A stretch of DNA of 64,000 bases from Okapia johnstoni. Its lineage: Eukaryota; Chordata; Mammalia; Artiodactyla; Giraffidae. This document shows, in pieces, positions 10,856 through 22,238 of the stretch (positions are counted from its first letter, which is position 1; every line of letters starts with the position of its first letter). The translations under genes were made by a program, and so were the position numbers. The stretch lies in the NCBI GenBank assembly GCA_024291935.2, contig CM044321.1, positions 59,948,985-60,012,984 on the forward strand. The letters are read 5' to 3'. The notes beneath the pieces were generated by a model. It did no database searches. It saw nothing but the letters and a program-made list of their open reading frames with translations, and was not told the origin of the DNA.

Positions 10856-11351
10856 GGTGGTGGTTTAGTCCCTCAGTTGTGTCCAACTCTTTGCGACCCC
10901 ATGGACTGTAGCCCATCAGGGTCCTCTGTCCATGGGATTTTTCAGGCAAGAATACTTAAGTGGGTTGCCATTTCCTTCTCCAGAGGATCTTCCCGACCGA
11001 TGTCTCTTGCATCTCTTGCATTGGCTGCTGCTGCTGCTGCTAAGTCGCTTCAGTCCTGTCCGACTCTGTGCGACCCCATAGACGGCAGCCCACCAGGCTC
11101 CGCCGTCCCTGGGATTCTCCAGGCAAGAACACTGGAGTGGGTTGCCATTTCCTTCTCCAGTGCATGAAAGGGAAAAGTGAAAGTGAAGTCTCTCAGTCGT
11201 GTCCGACTCTTAGCGACCCCATGGACTGTAGCCTACCAGGCTCCTCCGTCCATGGGATTGTCCAGGCAAGAGTACTGGAGTGGGGTGCCATTGCCTTCTC
11301 CGCTTGCATTGGCAGGCAGGTTCTTCTCTGACTGAGCTAGGAGAGAAGCCG
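10856..11351 (-). mobile_element. Bov-tA SINE split by a BOV-A2
   Basis: The 3' portion of the SINE lies at 10856-11024. The tRNA-derived 5' portion resumes at 11303 (CTTGCATTGGCAGGCAGG) and runs to about 11351. The direct repeat CTTGCATTGG (11015-11024 and 11303-11312) is the duplication made by the inner insertion. Confidence 0.88.
11025..11302 (-). mobile_element. BOV-A2 dimeric SINE with (CTG)n end
   Basis: Two BovB-derived monomers are joined by the GTGAAAGTGAAG linker, with the (AGC)n tail seen as CTGCTGCTG at 11025-11041. A perfect 10-bp target duplication, CTTGCATTGG, flanks it. BOV-A2 is restricted to ruminants. Confidence 0.95.
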
Positions 11352-12029
11352 CAGCTGTGTTTGTAATTGCCAAAACCTGGAAGCAACCAAGATGTCCTTT
11401 AGTAGATGAAACTGTAGTACATCTTGTCAATGGAATATTATTCAGAACTAAAAAGAGATGAGCAACCAAGCCAAGCAAAGACATGGAGGAAACTTAAATG
11501 GGTATTAATGAATAAAAGAAGCCAGCCTGAAAAGGCTGCTTAACGTATGATTCCAACTGTATGGCCACCTGGAAAAGGCAAAATTTTGGAGACAGTGAAT
11601 AGATCTGTGGTGCCAGGGATTAAGCAGGAGAGAAAGATGAATAGGCAAAACACGGAGGACTTTTAGGGCAGTGAAAATACTCTGTATGATACTCCAATGG
11701 CAGACATAATGTCATTTTACATTTATCAAAATCTACAGAATTTAGAACACCAAGAGTGAAGCCCAGTGCAAACTGTGGACTTGGGGTGATAATGATGTGC
11801 AATATAGGTCATCAGTTCTAACAAATGTACCACTCTGGTGGGATGTTGATAAAGAGGGAGGCTATGTATGTGTAGGGACAAGGGCTTTATGAGAAAATCT
11901 CTGTACTTTCCCCTCAATCTTGCTGTGGATCTAAAAACGTTCTTAAAAGTAAAAATAAATGAGGGAGGGTAGAAAGATGGATAAAATAATTTTAAGTGTG
12001 TATGTCTTTTACTAAAATTAATTTACCTA

Positions 12030-12260
12030 TTTGGAATTGTGCTGGGTCTTCATTGCAGTACATGGGCTTCTCATTGCAGTGGCTTCTCTTGTTGCAGAGC
12101 ACAGGCTGTAGAGCTCATGGGCTTAGGAATTTGCAGCACTCGGGCTCAATAGTGGTGCACAGGCTCAGTGGTTGCAGCTCATGGGTTCCGTGGTCATGGT
12201 CCACAGGCTTAGGTGCTATCCATAGGCAGATTCCTATCCACTGAGCCACCAAGGAAGTCC
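12030..12260 (-). mobile_element. CHR-type tRNA SINE
   Basis: The antisense body (TTGTGCTGGGTCTTCATTGC, then GCTTCTCATTGCAGTGGCTTC) runs to the antisense tRNA head (CACTGAGCCACCAAGGAAGT) near 12240-12259. Confidence 0.82.
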
Positions 12261-12271
12261 TCTGTTGTTGT

Positions 12272-12466
12272 TGTTTTAAATTTCTCTTCACTGGGTCTTA
12301 GTTGTGGCATGCAGAACCTTTGACCTTCGTTGCAGCATGCAAGATCTTTAGGTGCGGCTTGCAAACTGGTGGTAGCAGGTGGGATCTAGTTCCCTGATCA
12401 GAGATTGTACCCAGGCCCCCTGCATTGTGAGCATAGAGTCTTAGCCACTAGACCACCAGGGAGGTC
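12272..12466 (-). mobile_element. CHR-type tRNA SINE
   Basis: A second antisense copy lies directly beside the previous one, ending CCACTAGACCACCAGGGAGG. CTCTGTTGTT occurs at both ends (about 12260 and 12466) and is a likely target duplication. Confidence 0.8.
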
Positions 12467-12479
12467 TCTGTTGTTTTAA

Positions 12480-12720
12480 TAAGGAAAACTGAAAACAATA
12501 TAGACATTTGTCAACAGAACATTCCAGTACATCCTATGCAGTCGTTAAAAAGACTGAGGTTGATAAGTATGTACTCATATGGAACAATGTGCATGATTTG
12601 TTACCAGAAAATAGTATTGTTAAATGATATTAATATTTTGTTTTATTACGTATTCCAGTAATACTTTTCATAATAATTATCTCTGAGAAATAGTATCATA
12701 AGGAGCTTTTAAATATTTAT
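12480..12720 (+). mobile_element. Old L1/HAL1-like fragment
   Basis: It contains LINE 3'-type words such as CATCCTATGCAGTCGTTAAA and GGAACAATGTGCATGATTTG. It is short and diverged. Confidence 0.45.
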
Positions 12721-13094
12721 CAGTCTTATGTTTCCTAGAATAGCAAATTGTCTGTTTGATCAAGAAAGTAATAATGAAAAAAAAATGCTGACAGTTTCTG
12801 AAATTTTCTCCATGATTATGTATCTATTTTCATAGGAAAAACAAATGAACAAGAAATTAAATTCACTTATGCAGTGAACTGAGAATTTTATTATATATGT
12901 ATATCTTAACCCTAAACACAAATCTGCATCAAGTTGTTTTATTTTATATCCTGCCTGTTTCTGATAGGAATTAATGTACCTTTTGCCCAAGCTAAAGAAC
13001 CCTTTCAGTGTATTCAAAATAACATATGCATGATATGAACTCAGTGAACACTTGCCCAAATGGCAATTGTCTTTAAGAAATACATTTTGTGTGT

Positions 13095-13343
13095 ATGATA
13101 GGAAATTTGGGATGCTCTAAAGTATGGGGGCACAGAAATAGATAGCTAGTGGGGTGCTGCTGTATAGCACAGGGAGCTCAGCTCAGTGCTCTGTGATGAC
13201 CTGGAGCAGTGAGATGGATGGGGGTGGGAGGGACCTCAAGAGGAAAGCAATATATATACATATAGCTGATTCACTTTGTTGTACAGCAGAAGCTAACACA
13301 ACATTGTAAAGCAATTATCCTCCAGTAATAAATATAAATAAAG
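13095..13343 (+). mobile_element. Cetartiodactyl L1 3' UTR, 5' truncated
   Basis: It contains TATAGCACAGGGAGCTCAGC, then GATTCACTTTGTTGTACAGC and AATAAATATAAATAAAG at the end. This matches the 3' end of ruminant L1 copies, including the antisense one at 15658-15913. Confidence 0.85.
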
Positions 13344-14881
13344 AATGGGGCCCAGAGCTGAGCTGTTCTTGCCAGGGATTAAGGGTGGTCATGAACCATT
13401 GCTCAGATTCGTACGTGCCTTTTTACCCACACTTACAAGCTCCTTATGGGAAAACTACTTGACTTCTCTAAAAATTAGTCTGCTCTCTTCGATTGTGAGC
13501 CTAGCTCTTCAGAAACCAGAAATGAATATTATGCCACTCCTTGAAGGAGTAATGAAATGAATTTAAAAAATGACAAGTTGCATAATGTTATTACCGAGAA
13601 AAACATGGTGAAGAAAATCCATTTGCTGATAAGCTTCTTAAGGAGGGCTGGGGTGGAAGAGTCAATACCCAGAGGGACTTTGTTAAGGTGTTTATCCTCT
13701 CACATCACCTTGTACTTTAACTTTGTGGCACCTATTGCAAAAGCAGTGTAATTATGTACCTCTGAAAAACCACAGAAACTGTATGAACTCAGTAAATACC
13801 CAGATTGCAAGTCACGCGTCTGTGCGTCTGTTCTCCTACCACCTTTCTTGAAGTCATCAAGGAGCAATTCTGAAAGCCTCCAAATGTTTTGAAAAGATTC
13901 ATTGTTCTGTTTTTCAGTTCCCATAAAGACATCAATTTATTACTCTTCGAAGTTTTCCTTATATTTGACAACCTATTGTTTAAGAATACATGGAAATATA
14001 CTGTTTAAGAATATATGGACATTTCAAAATTTGAAATGCTGCTTTCAGATTTTGCATTTGAAAGAAGTTAAAGGACTCAAAACCTGGCTGGAACTTATAT
14101 ACCTTTGACTGGCTTCTACATATGGGTCTTTGTATGTGCTTAGGTGAAGTATGCTAACATAAACACAAAATCACCTCTTCTGTGTCTTCACAAAGAGTAT
14201 GTACAATGTGTTATATAGAAACCGATCATTTTGAGTAAATGTGACACTGAAACTAACCTCATCAGATTGGGGGACACCTTTTGCATATTCGTTTTTTTCA
14301 CTATTTATTGACTATCTTTTACATATCCATTTTTTCACTATTTCTTGACTCTCTGCTGTGGCAAAGCACTGTGCCAGGTGCTGTGGGGGTACAGGGATGA
14401 GTAAGATGCAGCCTTGAGAAGCTTGTTGTACTGGGAATAAGACTGCTATTGGAAACAGAATCTTTAAAATAGCTAATTTATTTTCCTAGTATAGCATTAC
14501 CATCCTGTTTAATCTCTGACCAGAGACTTGCAAAATTTCAACTGTGGTACCACCAAGAAAAAAAAGGTAATTTGAATTGGATTTACCTTCAAAATTGACC
14601 TGGATCAAAACTCTGAACTTGATCCAGTTTTCCTTTCATGTACGCAAAAAAAAAAAATCAATTTCAGAGTTGTAAGGTTAAAAATTACGATAATTGCATT
14701 GGATCATAATTATGATTGTTACTTTTAAAGAGGTACAGAAAATGCTGAGTTGACTGGCAAAATACTAATGTTAGATGTAATTCAGTGATGATGTTTGCTT
14801 TATACAGTCCAGTTTTTACCAAAACACGTTTATTCACTTAAAGAATTTCTTTTTGCTTAATATTTTCCTTCTCTTTTGTAG

Positions 14882-14936
14882 GAGTTTATTTTATCAGAAG
14901 ATTATAACAAGATGACTCCTGTGAAAAACTATCAAG
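14882..14936 (+). CDS. WDFY2: WDFY2 internal exon (probably exon 4)
   Basis: This 55-base exon encodes EFILSEDYNKMTPVKNYQ plus the first base of the next codon. It corresponds to about residues 94-111 of the usual 400-residue protein, in the second WD40 blade and the link to the third. The start follows AG at 14880-14881 after a pyrimidine tract. The donor GTAGGA begins at 14937. Phase is 0 in and 1 out, completed by CG at the next exon to give alanine. WDFY2 is a PI3P-binding propeller protein of early endosomes, reported to scaffold AKT and PKC-zeta signalling and VAMP-dependent recycling. Length is not a multiple of three, so skipping would shift the frame. The exon number is inferred by counting back from a 12-exon gene model. 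Confidence 0.93.
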
Positions 14937-15657
14937 GTAGGAATGGGAGTAGTGTTTTCATTGTCTTAGACTTTGAAATGCTCCTTGATGACTTCCATGG
15001 CCACAAGAGGGGACTTAACTTTACAACAGTCACTGGGAACAAAACCCTGCCGTGCTTTGTGGTGAATATTATCCCGGTTTTTGAATCAAGAAGCAGAGGC
15101 CCAAAGAGATTGGCTGACTGGCATGTAGTCCCGTAGCCAGTAACTTGCAGAGCCAGTCCAGTTGCCATGTGACTCCAGTACCCCCGGCCTTTGTCCTTGG
15201 TCTCCCTGCTCACCCCACTGCCTGGAGACCCTGCAGCAGACATGGAGAGTGGGGCCAGGCTTGGGAGTGAGCTGCTTTCCACGGAGCTCATTTCGTTTTT
15301 GGTTAACGGTTGTAAAAGGTTCATATTGTCTCAGGGAAGGCATTCGGGTTTTATTGTGTCTTCAACGTTGGCATTGTACCATAGACCGTTTACATAGTAC
15401 AGATCAGGAGCAAATTTTCACTAAGGAGTGTTTCCTCCAGGTCCACAGTGGCAGGGGCCAGAGCATTAGGAGTAGACCTTGTAACACTTAGAGGTCATTT
15501 CATCCACATCTCGTCACCTCATTCATCATCATCCAGCCTCTCCTCTTGAGGTATCCTTAGACATAGCAACCCCTCCTGATTTTAGAAAATTCTCAGCATT
15601 AAGTTCTTCATTTCTAGATGTTGAGCCAAAATTCATTTCCCTATGGGTTTATTCTTT

Positions 15658-15913
15658 TTTTTTTTCCTTTAATAACTAGCTTTTTTTTTTCTTTTGAGCT
15701 TTTTATTTTGCATTGGGGTATAGCCCATTAACAATGTTGTGATAGCTTCAGATGAACAGCGAAGGGACTCAGCCATACATATACGTGTATCCCTTCTTTC
15801 CCAAACTCCTCTCCCATCCAGGCTGCCACATAACATTGAGCAGAGTTCTGTGTGCTATATAGTAGGTCCTTTTTGGTTATCTATTTTAAATATAGCAGTG
15901 TGTACATCACCAC
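15658..15913 (-). mobile_element. L1 3' UTR insertion with 19-bp target duplication
   Basis: A poly-T start (minus-strand poly-A) is followed by antisense L1 3' UTR (GCATTGGGGTATAGCCCATT; CCATCCAGGCTGCCACATAA). The same 19 bases, CCCTATGGGTTTATTCTTT, occur at 15639-15657 and 15914-15932. This is a clean, severely 5'-truncated insertion. Confidence 0.93.
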
Positions 15914-16074
15914 CCCTATGGGTTTATTCTTTAGTGTTTTTTTTACGTATCACTGATCATTTATTGAGTACCTACTGTGTTCCAATAACTGAAAGTTATA
16001 ATAGTGAACAAGACATGCATAGTATCCATGCATCCCCATGAAAATAGAATCAAGTAAATCTAAACAGAATTAAA

Positions 16075-16920
16075 GCAGATCAAATTCAGCAATATATAAA
16101 AAGGGAAGTACATCACAACCAAGTGAGGTTTATTCCCGAAAAGAAATAAAAGCAGGGACAGGTGTTTGTATATCCATATCATAGCTGCCTTATTCACAAT
16201 AGCTAAGAAGTGGAAACAACCTAAATATTCGCAGATGGATGAATGGATAAACAAAATATGGTTTATCAATATAGTGAATTCTTATTTGGCCACAAAAAGA
16301 GAATGAAGTGTTGAAACCCGTTACCATGTGGATGAACCTTGAAAACATGCTGAGTGAAAGAAAAGACCATACATTGTGTGATTACACTTATATGAAATGT
16401 TAAGAATAGGAGAATTCATAGCCACAGAAAGTAAATTAGGGGTTCCTCAGGGATGGGGGGAGAAGGCAATGGCACCCCACTCCAGTACTCTTGCCTGGAG
16501 GATCCCATGGACAGAGGAGCCTGGTAGGCTACAGTCCATGGGGTTGCTAAGAGTCGGACACAACTGAGCGACTTCACTATCACTTTTTCCTTTCATGCAC
16601 TGGAGAAGGAAATGGCAACCCACTCCAGTATTCTTGCCTGGAGAATCTCAGGGATGGCGGAGCCTGATGGGCTGCCGTCTATGGGGTCGCACAGAGTTGG
16701 ACACGACTGAAGCGACTTAGCAGCAGCAGCAGCAGCAGGGATGGGGCTAAGGGGATTGGAGGTATGGGTTTCTTTGGGAGGTGATAGAAATGTTCTGGAA
16801 ATAGAACATTTCCTATAATGATTGTACAGCGCTGTGACTATACTAAAAATCACTGAATTATACACTGACAAATGGTTTAAATGGTGAATTTTATGTGGAT
16901 TTTTATTTCAATTACCATTT
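16075..16920 (+). mobile_element. L1 3' portion interrupted by a BOV-A2
   Basis: L1 ORF2-end and 3' UTR words (CATAGCTGCCTTATTCACAA, TGGATGAATGGATAAACAAA) precede the SINE. GTGACTATACTAAAAATCAC and AAATGGTGAATTTTATGTGG follow it. Confidence 0.8.
16459..16737 (+). mobile_element. BOV-A2 dimeric SINE with (AGC)n tail
   Basis: Two monomers are joined by the TTTCATGCACTGGAGAAGG linker. The tail is AGCAGCAGC. The target duplication GGGATGGGG lies at 16450-16458 and 16738-16746. Confidence 0.94.
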
Positions 16921-16958
16921 TTTAAAACAATCACTTTTTAAACAAGTGATACCAAAAA

Positions 16959-17018
16959 CAAAGATATTACAAGATAGGAAAACTACAACAAAGATATTAC
17001 AAGAAAGGAAAACTACAG
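16959..17018 (+). repeat. Tandem duplication of a 30-bp unit
   Basis: Two copies begin CAAAGATATTACAAGA and end GGAAAACTACA. They are adjacent and differ by one or two bases. The duplication lies at the junction of two L1 segments. Confidence 0.85.
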
Positions 17019-17345
17019 CCCCAATTCTCTCATAAACTTAGACGTTAAAGTCCTAAAAGAAATACTAGCAAATCCAGCAACATGTAAAAAGAATTATACA
17101 CAGTGACCAAGTGGGGTTTATTCCAGATACGCAAAGCTGGCTCAATGAAAATCAGTGTAATCCGTCATGTCAAAAGCCAAAGAAGAAGAATCATAGGATC
17201 ATATTAATTGACACAGGAAAAGCTTTCAATAACACCTGACTCCCATTCATGATCTAAACTCTCAGCAAACTACAAATAGATAGGAACTTCCTCAACTTGA
17301 GAGAGAAACATCTATCAAAAAAACAAACAAGCTATAGCTAACATC
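17019..17345 (+). mobile_element. L1 ORF2 fragment
   Basis: It reads L1 reverse-transcriptase words such as GGGGTTTATTCCAGATACGC and ATTGACACAGGAAAAGCTTT. It is broken by substitutions and indels. Confidence 0.75.
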
Positions 17346-17349
17346 ATGC

Positions 17350-17465
17350 AGTTGATTCTTGTCCAACTGCGGATCGGGAAGTGCTGTGGTATTTACTGTT
17401 GAAACATATCTGCGTATAAGTGGACCCATGCAGTTCAGACGTGCCTTGTTCAGGGGTCACGTGTA
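17350..17465. mobile_element. Degenerate MITE-like element
   Basis: The ends are CAGTTGATTCTTGTCCAACT and, inverted, GTGACCCCTGAACAAGG. Between them, minus-strand words TGCATGGGTCCACTTATACG resemble an ancient non-autonomous DNA transposon. It is heavily diverged and the family is not certain. Confidence 0.45.
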
Positions 17466-17689
17466 CTTAATTGTGAGAAACTAGATGTATCCTCCCTAAG
17501 ATGAAGATCGTGGCCCCTACTTAACAAGTACAGCCAGGCTTCAAGCCTAGGTTCCTGAAGCTTAGGGCTACGTATGTATCTTCAAATGGTTTCTTTTTGA
17601 ATAAGAGAATTCTGTCATCTTAGAAAGAGTATGTGCTTTGAGTTTTGGGGTTTGTTTTTTGTTGGTTTTTGTTTGTTTTTTCAGTAGTC

Positions 17690-17850
17690 ACAGGCAGCCT
17701 GACAGAAAGAGAACCAACTTTGGCAGAGAGACTAGGGTTTTAATTCTGTCCTTGTCACTCATTGATTGTGTAGCTTTGAGCAAGTCACATAAGATTTTTG
17801 AGTCTCTGTCTCCTCCTCTGACACAGAATGGTAGCTTGGAGTGCTGTAAA
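17690..17850 (+). mobile_element. MIR SINE
   Basis: The MIR core reads in order: GGGTTTTAATTCTGTCCTTG, TTGATTGTGTAGCTTTGAGC, AAGTCACATAAG, CTGTCTCCTCCTCTGACAC. Confidence 0.75.
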
Positions 17851-19461
17851 CCCCCTTATCTTCTGGGCTACTGTCATCTCCTTGGACTTAGAAAGTAACA
17901 GGAAGAAGATCAACGGCGCCTTCTTGAAAAAAGGGAGCAAGGCGCTGGGGGCCACGTTCTGCCTGAAATATACTTGAAAGTGAACCATTAGACAATCCGC
18001 TTTTATTCCACCATTGGTGGTACTTAAATTGGGCATTTGATGACACAGACATGACAGGAGTTTCTCTAGGAAGTTCCATCTTTGAGTTTAAGACAATGTT
18101 TTGATCTTGATGGTGGCTGATTCTCTGAAAGGCAGGTACTGTGTAGAGAAGTTACAGTATTATTGCTTCTATACCCCTTCTAAATCCTTTTAGACACTCC
18201 AGCTTCAGATGTCAGATTTTTAAACACCAGGCATTTGGTGAAATGTCTGTCCCAGAGGGATTCACTGTGGTTCTGGCTGTACTGTTTGGTCACCAGTCTA
18301 GAAAGGCCATCATGCCAAGGCCAGGTTGTGTGTGTAAAAGAAAGAGGCCCCCCAGCTTTGCAGAGTCATTATGGTGACTAAGTGAGAGAATGTCTTTCAG
18401 TCCCTGGCACCTGTTAGACGTTCAGAAATTGGCAGTGATATTGTTACTGCTGATAGAGCTGCATTGATCCATCCATGTCTCATCCTATTTTCATGATGAA
18501 AACGGGAAGCTGATGTCTTCTCTGTCACCTCGTCACACTCATGATGTCTCCTCTCACCCATCAGGCTGCCACCTCCTGGGCACAGGTAGCCTGGTGAGGT
18601 CTAAGTTCCGAGACTTCAATCTTTGTTTATTCCGGTCAGCTCCGTTCAGTGGCCATGGACACCCCATACCTCTCCCCCTGGAATTGTAGAAGAAGAAGAA
18701 AGCAAATATTTTACTGATTTTATTTGGTACTTGAGAAGCCATGAGACCTTGACCAAACTCCTCGACTTGATCCTGCCTCAGTTTGCCCACATGTAAAGCA
18801 GGGAGAGGGGGTAGAGGATGTGAATAGTGTCTTCTAACTCTGAAACTGTGTGATACAATACTTCCGTGATGGTGGCGCCCTTGTTCCTGAGCGACCCTGA
18901 GAAATTTGCTCCCATTATCTCATTATGTATATTTTGATGTAGGGGATATTTCATTCTTTTTTTTTATGTGGCCCTTGAGAATAATTCTGCTGTCCTTTCC
19001 AAGCTCCAAGCATTTGATTTGTCATGGAAAATTCATCTAGAGCTTCGTTGTGGATTTAAAAGCCAGCCTTCATCAAAAGGAGGACAGTAATGCTCTTTGC
19101 TTTTTTTTTTTCTTAAGCTTAAATAAACTGACCCAGTAAATTACTGGGAGATCATCGTTCCTAACGTGTTTTGCAGTCTCAGTGATCTGGCTTTCTCTAG
19201 ACCAGCAGTTCTAACGAGTCTAAAAGAGGTGGCCCCCAACCCTTGGGTTATTGGGAACATTTTCTTATAGGAACTCAGATGTGGTCTTCTCCAGGGGCAT
19301 GGCTGTACCCCTGATGAGAACCACCGTGCTAGCTTGGGTTTGCCATGATGATCTACTGTTTAGCTTATGCTGGGGTGGGGGAGGAGACAACCTTGCACCT
19401 CTGTGGACCACGCCTTGTTTAGGATGCTTGATGGGTTGTTTTCTTGTCTCTTGGTTTTCAG

Positions 19462-19612
19462 CGCATCAGAGCCGAGTGACGATGATCCAGTTTGTCCTGG
19501 AGCTGGAGTGGGTGCTGAGCACGGGACAGGACAAGCAGTTTGCCTGGCACTGCTCCGAGAGTGGGCAGCGTCTGGGAGGTTATCGCACCAGTGCTGTGGC
19601 CTCAGGCCTGCA
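19462..19612 (+). CDS. WDFY2: WDFY2 internal exon (probably exon 5), WD40 blade
   Basis: This 151-base exon encodes about residues 112-161, beginning AHQSRVTMIQFVLELEWVL. It includes STGQDKQFAWHCSESGQRLG and ends in SAVASGL plus two bases of the next glutamine codon. STGQDKQFAWH is a WD40 D-strand pattern with the usual structural aspartate. The acceptor is TTTTCAG ending at 19461. The donor is GTATCC at 19613, so the frame through CAGTATCC past 19612 is intron. Phase is 1 in and 2 out, and the first A of the next exon completes CAA. Length is not divisible by three. Confidence 0.95.
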
Positions 19613-20542
19613 GTATCCTTTGCTGGACAGAATCCCTTGGTGGGAATTTAGCTGTTGACTTCTTTCTTTCATGAGCATTCTGGGTATGTGCACCTTGAAG
19701 GTTTCGTGTTTTATTTGCTGAGTTGCTCTGCTGATTAAGATGCTTATAAACCGTCCTAACACGTAAATTGTCAGGGGTCCTCATGTAGGCGGGGTAAATC
19801 AATTTCACCTGAAGTAACAGTCCCTGCCGAGCAGGTTGTGGGTCTGCCGTGAGCAGAGTCTGACATCTACACAGCACACAGCCCAGATTTGTGAGCCTCA
19901 GCCGTCAGAAAGATTATGGAACATGGAGATAATGCTGTCACTGAAGTACAGTCTTTTATTTTTGTACAGAAATAATTTACACATAGGTATTAAGGCTGGG
20001 AACATTCGCATTTTGGTGCCTTGCAGAAGAACCACAGGATCCCTATTCATTTTAAGAATATTTATTAAGAAGCTACCATGCTGGGACCAGCGTAGGCTGA
20101 CTGAACACGGTAATGCTATGTACAAGTCTTTGTTCCAGGTCCCAGATTTTTCCAGAATGTGTAGAATGATACTGACTCTTATCTCCAAAGCTTCCAGGGT
20201 CCATGTGCTCACTGTGCATATCTGCCAGTGATGGGTGATCCTCACATCCAGTGCTCTGGGCACCAGTGAACATGGGCCTGACAAGTGTGAGACCTGGATG
20301 GGTGATGCTACCATTGTAAGAAGGAAGGGGCCCTGAGTTTCTTCTTTAAAAAGTATAGAATCTCTCCACCTTCTGACAAATGAGGAAATAGTTATAAACA
20401 GATTACTTGTCTGCAAAAACCCGATGAAAGAAAAAGACTTGCTTTCAGATTTTCATCTCATATTTATAAAATGCCTATTCAGTAATTTGCAACCATCTGA
20501 CAGAGTAACTTGCTGTTTCCTTGCAGACATGTGGCAGTTGTA

Positions 20543-20544
<2 letters not shown>

Positions 20545-20588
<44 letters not shown>
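20545..20588 (+). repeat. (TG)22 microsatellite
   Basis: An uninterrupted 44-base TG run, the longest dinucleotide array in the window and likely polymorphic. Confidence 0.97.
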
Positions 20589-20591
<3 letters not shown>

Positions 20592-21220
20592 AGGCTAATG
20601 TCACTCTTATTTTCCTACTGGAAGGGCAAGAGGAAGAAACCGAGAATGGCCATATGGAAAGTTTTAAAAGTGGCAAGTTACCAAGAAGACCAGAAGCAAG
20701 CGTGAGGAGGAATGGAAATCAAGATCAACTTATCTTTGAGAGGGTGGTTAATAAAAGAAACTCCACGATTTACGTACTAAAAAGCCAGTTCAGACAAGCA
20801 TAATGCTTGAATTGAAGTACATGAACTCTCCTGCCAGTAGATTAATGATTTCTTGTAGTGCTCAGATTAGATCTCCCCGAGAGATCATCCATCCAATTTC
20901 TCATTTACAGATGAGCCAGCTACAGCCCAAAGTGGGTCATGTGCCTCTCTCTGCAGCCCCCCAGCTGGTATGAAGGAAAATCACCACCACAGCCCAGGTC
21001 TTCTGTCGTGGACTGCTGGGTTTTCCCAGCAGTTAAACTGCATTACTCCTTTGAGAAAAGAACCAATGGCATCAATATAATTTGTTCTTAACATTCTGGC
21101 TTCTCTATCACTAGCCAAGCCTAGTGATGTATCTTCTGTATCACCTAACCAAGCCGGGGAGCATAGAAAGAAATACAGATCTTGCCCTTAAGAAGTTTAT
21201 TTTTTAAACTATCTGAAAAA

Positions 21221-21236
21221 GGGGGGGGGGGGGGGG
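21221..21236 (+). repeat. Poly-G run of 16
   Basis: Sixteen consecutive G are flanked by AAAAA and AGGAACC. Such runs are prone to length errors in sequencing as well as real variation. Confidence 0.9.
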
Positions 21237-22238
21237 AGGAACCGCATAAATACACAGAATTAAACTTGTCCTGACTCTTATTATAGTCTTTGACTCGTCT
21301 GTTCAGGCATCTCCAAAGGTTATCTTCATTTTTTAGCTATTTGCTTTGGCCACACCATGTGGTTTACCAGGCAGAAAAAAATCATGTGATGGGCTAGCAG
21401 AAGCTTTGATGTGTAGTGAAAGCCCCAGGCTTCCTTCCCCCGTGCAAATGACCATTCAGTCCAACCTTGGAAGGGAGCTGCAATACTGCAGAGATGCCCT
21501 TCCAGAAAACTCCCTCAGCCTCTCTAGCTCTAGTTCCAAAGTCACAGTGCCAGCCCTAGCTCCTGGGAGCATATATCTGCCTGGTATTTTCCCAGTGCCG
21601 TGCACTGATGCATTAACGATACTGAATTTGCCAGAGTCTCAGCTGAGAACCATGTGACTTTCCCAGGCTGCAGGGCTTTTCCTGGGAGCCGCCTGGTGTG
21701 TAGATTGTTAATAAGCAACCCATACCGCATTGGGGTTCACTTAAAATCCAGTTTTTAAACCCATTTGTTTCATGGGACCCCCTCCTCCACCACCTCGCCC
21801 CCCCCCTTTCTGCCGCCTTCTGTACTTACAGGTTTTTTGGGGGAGGGGATTAGTGATAATGAAAAGATCTGTTGAAATAACTTAAAATGTTCAGAATAAG
21901 AGTACGACCCCCATTTCTCTTCATAGTGTATGCTGGTGGTGTAGATAAAAATCTTCTGCATATAAATTCATTCTCTCCATTTTCTGCATCTCAGTCATTC
22001 CTACAAGCTAACAAGTGATAGAATAAGTCAGAGGGAATATAGCCTTTCTCCTCTTCTTTCAAGCCTCTTTGCGAAGTAAGTATGCAATGAAAGTAATCAA
22101 AATTCAAGTAGAGAAACAAAGGATGACAAAACAACTCCCCAGTTCACAAAGTGAATTATCTGTTTTGAAATCACCTCAAAATCTTTGTTGCTTTGGCTGA
22201 AGATCTGACACTTCAAATACTAAGTGAACTATCATATT

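Larger units (their letters stand above)
10130..11965 (+). mobile_element. Old L1 LINE carrying nested BovB and SINE insertions
   Basis: ORF2-type sequence is recognisable at 10130-10277 and 10491-10855 (for example GCATCCAGAAAGATGAAATAC and CCACGTTCATAGATAGGAAA). The 3' end is at 11352-11965 (GGAATATTATTCAGAACTAA to TCTAAAAACGTTCTTAAAAG). It is interrupted by a BovB fragment and by a Bov-tA that itself carries a BOV-A2. Confidence 0.75.
1..14881 (+). other. WDFY2: WDFY2 intron upstream of the first exon in the window (5' part outside)
   Basis: The sequence is non-coding and ends in a pyrimidine-rich tract and AG at 14880-14881. It is filled mainly by old L1/HAL1 fragments, BovB pieces, CHR and Bov-tA SINEs and one MIR, listed separately. 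Stretches where I recognise no repeat are about 565-1720, 4110-4780, 8790-9230, 12720-13090 and 13345-14880. A segment at about 14330-14450 looks like an ancient mammalian-wide repeat, but I could not classify it. No open frame here resembles a known protein apart from retrotransposon ones. Confidence 0.85.
14937..19461 (+). other. WDFY2: WDFY2 intron, 4.5 kb
   Basis: It is bounded by GTAGGA and TTTTCAG. It holds an antisense L1 3' end, an L1 with a BOV-A2, a degenerate MITE-like segment and two MIR-like pieces. Bases 14940-15657 and 17860-19460 show no clear repeat apart from a MIR-like piece near 18735-18850 (CCTGCCTCAGTTTGCCCACA). Confidence 0.88.

Noticed and set aside
10990..11330. CRISPR-like or satellite array from repeated 40-60 base blocks
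   Set aside because: The repeats are the two monomers of BOV-A2 plus the host Bov-tA.
13345..13560. 71-codon open frame after an L1 3' end
   Set aside because: No similarity recognised, and no splice sites fitting the WDFY2 phase pattern.
19251..19658. 135-codon open frame over a WDFY2 exon
   Set aside because: Only 19462-19612 is exon; the frame extends into intron on both sides.
19898..20416. 172-codon minus-strand open frame
   Set aside because: Intronic, no recognisable motif, no splice or promoter context; likely chance.
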